In this document: positions 5,355-6,809 of the stretch, piece after piece | Numbering within the stretch: the stretch's first letter is position 1 | Layout of the letters: every line of letters starts with the position of its first letter | Source of the DNA: a bacterium | Lineage (GTDB): Bacteria; Patescibacteriota; Minisyncoccia; Phycocordibacterales; Phycocordibacteraceae | DNA length: 6,809 nt | Assembly (NCBI GenBank): GCA_021781935.1 | Contig: JAJXVW010000029.1 | Location: 1-6,809 of the forward strand | Reading direction: 5' to 3' | The notes under the pieces: model-generated | Told to the model about the DNA's origin: nothing | Seen by the model: the letters and a program-made list of their open reading frames with translations, nothing else | Database searches by the model: none | Translations under genes and position numbers: made by a program

Positions 5355-5576
5355 ATGCTTCGGATAGGCAAACTCGCATTTATTGGCTTATACATTCTTT
5401 CAGTGGTGTTCGCGGTGCTCGCGAACGAGATACTGGCGATGGTGGTTGCGGCCGTCGTGCTCATGATGATCGTTGCAAGCGCCGCGTACAGCGTACCGAG
5501 CGTCATTGGCAGAATCAGGAGGAAGCGACGCGCTTTTTACGAGACGTGCGCAACGGAGGTCGGTATAAAAGTATAA
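5355..5576 (+). CDS. Small two-helix membrane protein, function unknown
   Basis: The protein has 73 aa. The ATG at 5355 is chosen because AGGAGG (5344-5349) lies five bases upstream; the frame could open earlier at TTG 5334 but without support. Two hydrophobic segments are visible, about residues 7-22 (LAFIGLYILSVVFAVL) and 26-44 (ILAMVVAAVVLMMIVASAA). A basic stretch follows (RIRRKRR, about 53-59), and then a short soluble tail with one Cys. The positive charges after the second helix suggest that the C-terminus faces the cytoplasm. No family is recognised. It appears to be a separate transcription unit, with its own promoter (5296-5324) and terminator (5593-5629). No toxin-antitoxin partner is adjacent. 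Confidence 0.72.
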   Translation: MLRIGKLAFIGLYILSVVFAVLANEILAMVVAAVVLMMIVASAAYSVPSVIGRIRRKRRAFYETCATEVGIKV

Positions 5577-5592
5577 CGGCGCTTCAAACTCA

Positions 5593-5629
5593 AATGGCGG
5601 CTTCCCTGCGGGGACCGCCATTGCCTTTT
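5593..5629 (+). terminator. Intrinsic terminator after the small membrane protein gene
   Basis: AATGGCGG (5593-5600) pairs with CCGCCATT (5615-5622). An inner stem TCCC/GGGA closes a TGCG loop, with a two-base bulge on the left arm. GCC and TTTT (5626-5629) follow. It lies 16 nt after the stop codon and just before the rpsU promoter, so it separates the two units. Confidence 0.8.
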
Positions 5630-5650
5630 ACGCCTTCCTTGTGGTACAGT
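5621..5650 (+). promoter_or_regulatory. rpsU promoter with extended -10
   Basis: TACAGT (5645-5650) is preceded by TGG, giving an extended -10 (TGN-TACAGT). TTGCCT (5621-5626) is a partial -35 at 18 nt. The -10 box ends only 11 nt before the rpsU ATG, so the leader would be about 4-5 nt, too short for a Shine-Dalgarno. The -35 overlaps the tail of the preceding terminator. Confidence 0.5.
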
Positions 5651-5661
5651 CTCGTCCACAT

Positions 5662-5919
5662 ATGACACAGAGCACGAGAGTAGAGGTTCGCCGCGGCAAG
5701 AACGAGAGTTCTTCGGCGCTCATCCGACGCTTCACCCGCCGCGCGCAGGGTCTCGGGCTCGTGCGCGAGATGCGCGACCGCCGCTACCACCAGCGAAGCA
5801 AATCGAAGAACGTCGAGCACAAGCGCGCCATGATCAATAAGGATCGCCGCGAGCGCTACGTGGAACTCGTGAAGCTCGGGAAGATTGATCCGGCTGCGCG
5901 CCGTTCGAAGCGCAAGTAA
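5662..5919 (+). CDS. rpsU: Small ribosomal subunit protein bS21
   Basis: The 85-aa, strongly basic protein has the bS21 pattern: VEVRRGKNESSSALIRRF (7-24), then a long helix rich in Arg/Lys. E. coli bS21 has 71 aa; the extra length is a C-terminal extension, about 62-85, ending RRSKRK. bS21 sits near the 3' end of 16S rRNA and the anti-Shine-Dalgarno and takes part in initiation. ATG 5662 is chosen over the in-frame GTG 5641 because GTG 5641 lies upstream of the promoter -10 box and because the family N-terminus fits. There is no Shine-Dalgarno before it. The gene is followed after three bases by ybeY and appears to lead an rpsU-ybeY-ftsA unit. Confidence 0.93.
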   Translation: MTQSTRVEVRRGKNESSSALIRRFTRRAQGLGLVREMRDRRYHQRSKSKNVEHKRAMINKDRRERYVELVKLGKIDPAARRSKRK

Positions 5920-5922
5920 TCC

Positions 5923-6396
5923 TTGGCCGCGCCCCTCTCCGTCACCAATCGCACGCGGCGCAAACGCCCGCGGGCGCCGTTTGCAGAAGCCGCGCGACGC
6001 GCCCTTCCGGGGTGGGAGCTGTCTCTCGTATTCGTAGGGCCCACGGAGGCAAAGCGATTGAACACCGTGCTTCGCAAGAAAACGTACGTGCCGAATGTCC
6101 TATCATACGCGGTCGGACCGCGAAGCGGCGAGCTACTCATCTGTCTGTCCGAGGCCGCCCGGCAGGCTCCAGATTACGGCATGGAGGTTCGGACGTTCGT
6201 GCTGTACCTGTTTATCCACGGGTGCCTCCATTTGAAAGGCTACCCCCATGGCGCTACCATGGAGGCACGCGAGCGGAAACTCTTGGCGCAGTTCGCCAGG
6301 TTAGACACACGCGTCTCACACAATGTCCCGACGAATCGCAACCGGCATCGACATCGGAACCTACCAGGTAAAGCTGGTGGTCGTCGAGGAAGTTGA
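5923..6396 (+). CDS. ybeY: Endoribonuclease YbeY (rRNA maturation factor)
   Basis: YbeY is a metal-dependent RNase acting in 16S rRNA 3'-end maturation and ribosome quality control. The signature HGCLHLKGYPHG supplies the three metal ligands His99, His103 and His109 with the family spacing (4 and 6). The usual Asp before the last His is Pro108. The LNTVLRKKTYVPNVLSY block (46-62) contains the conserved Arg51 and the NVLSF-like strand. The N-terminus LSVTNRTRRK (5-14) is typical. The start is TTG 5923, three bases after the rpsU stop, with no clear Shine-Dalgarno, so coupling is likely. The family part ends near residue 128. The remaining tail is Arg/His rich, and residues 134-157 are read in another frame over the start of ftsA, an unusually long 74-nt overlap. 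Confidence 0.9.
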   Translation: MAAPLSVTNRTRRKRPRAPFAEAARRALPGWELSLVFVGPTEAKRLNTVLRKKTYVPNVLSYAVGPRSGELLICLSEAARQAPDYGMEVRTFVLYLFIHGCLHLKGYPHGATMEARERKLLAQFARLDTRVSHNVPTNRNRHRHRNLPGKAGGRRGS

Positions 6397-6809
6397 GGAC
6401 GCGAACAGCGGACGTCAGCTCCGTATCCTCGGCACCGGCCTCGCGGAGAGCAAGGGTCTCCGCCACGGCCACATCGTCGACAAAGAAGAGGTCGCAGCGA
6501 GCATCCGTGAAGCGAAGCGCCAGGCCGAGAGCCTGGCGCATATCGCTATCAAGACCGGTTTTCTGGCAATCGGCGGCATCTCGCTCGACGAGGCGCGCGC
6601 CACCGGAGAAGCCGTCATCAGCCGCGCCGATGAAGAGATTACGGCGCTCGACCTCGAGAAGGCCGAGAAGGCGGCGCTCGAGGCGGCTAAGCCCGCCTTC
6701 CTCAATCGCGAGCTGCTCCACTCGATTCCCGTCGAATATCGCGTCGACGGTTCTCCCGTGCTCGGCAACCCGCTCGGCATGAAGGGCGTCCGCATTGAGG
6801 TTGATTACC
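6323..6809 (+). CDS. ftsA: Cell division protein FtsA, N-terminal part (3' end outside the window)
   Basis: FtsA is the actin-like ATPase that anchors FtsZ to the inner membrane and recruits the divisome. From ATG 6323, 162 codons run to the window edge without a stop. The actin-fold phosphate-1 motif is GIDIGTYQVK (8-17). Subdomain 1A continues with ILGTGLAESKGLRHG (35-49). The FtsA-specific 1C subdomain follows (about 80-155), with IGGISL, and with RELLHSIPVEYRVDG (129-143) and NPLGMKGVRIE (149-159), which match the conserved EVLHVIPQEY...NPxGMxGVRLE block. Full-length FtsA is about 400 aa, so well over half is missing. The start lies within the 3' end of ybeY in another frame, with no Shine-Dalgarno, which suggests translation coupled to ybeY. 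ftsZ would be expected downstream but is not visible. Confidence 0.92.
   Translation, partial: MSRRIATGIDIGTYQVKLVVVEEVEDANSGRQLRILGTGLAESKGLRHGHIVDKEEVAASIREAKRQAESLAHIAIKTGFLAIGGISLDEARATGEAVISRADEEITALDLEKAEKAALEAAKPAFLNRELLHSIPVEYRVDGSPVLGNPLGMKGVRIEVDY

Noticed and set aside
4117..5379. 420-codon open frame on the minus strand, opposite the HisRS-like gene
   Set aside because: It is antisense to a recognisable family with correct motifs. Long shadow frames are expected in GC-rich coding DNA, and the translation has no recognisable domain.
6245..6262. CCATGG repeated around a five-base spacer, forming a small hairpin in ybeY
   Set aside because: It lies within conserved coding sequence just after the metal-binding motif, and the stem is only six bp with no T tract.

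Overview
The window is GC-rich (roughly 60 % by eye), tightly packed bacterial chromosome. It carries parts of several core systems: translation (four-domain ribosomal protein S1, peptidyl-tRNA hydrolase, bS21, YbeY), secretion (signal peptidase I) and division (FtsA). Several features point to Candidate Phyla Radiation bacteria, most likely a Parcubacteria/Kaiserbacteria-type genome. These are the four-domain S1 with its particular second domain, a YbeY with an HGCLHLKG-type metal motif, the rpsU-ybeY-ftsA order, a Pth with GHKG in place of GHNG, and small basic proteins. This assignment comes from remembered family features, not from a search.

Layout. (1) 2-1114 (+): rpsA-like gene, probably cut by the left edge, ending in a strong hairpin (1130-1163) that also serves the convergent gene. 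(2) 1179-1745 (-): a 188-aa protein I do not recognise. (3) 1746-2017: an intergenic stretch with the best sigma-70-type promoter of the window, a long GC hairpin and a clean intrinsic terminator, all on the + strand, with no annotated gene between them. This is a candidate small RNA of about 145 nt. (4) 2018-3360 (-): pth followed by an alpha/beta hydrolase, coupled by an ATGA overlap. (5) 3361-3565: the divergent pth/lepB control region. (6) 3566-5313 (+): lepB and a histidyl-tRNA-synthetase-like gene, again joined by an ATGA overlap. The synthetase-like protein has kept the fold and the anticodon-binding domain but has lost the catalytic signatures. (7) 5355-5576 (+): a 73-aa two-helix membrane protein in its own unit, with promoter and terminator. 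(8) 5662-6809 (+): rpsU, ybeY and ftsA, in one run with almost no spacing. The ftsA frame runs off the right edge, and its start lies inside the 3' end of ybeY.

The genes look like housekeeping units rather than accessory or mobile DNA. I found no transposase, CRISPR array, tRNA, rRNA or attachment site. The points most worth following are the degenerate HisRS paralogue tied to signal peptidase, the orphan small-RNA-like unit, the run of promoters whose -10 box sits only 7-11 nt from the start codon (leaderless or nearly leaderless mRNAs), and the 74-nt ybeY/ftsA overlap.
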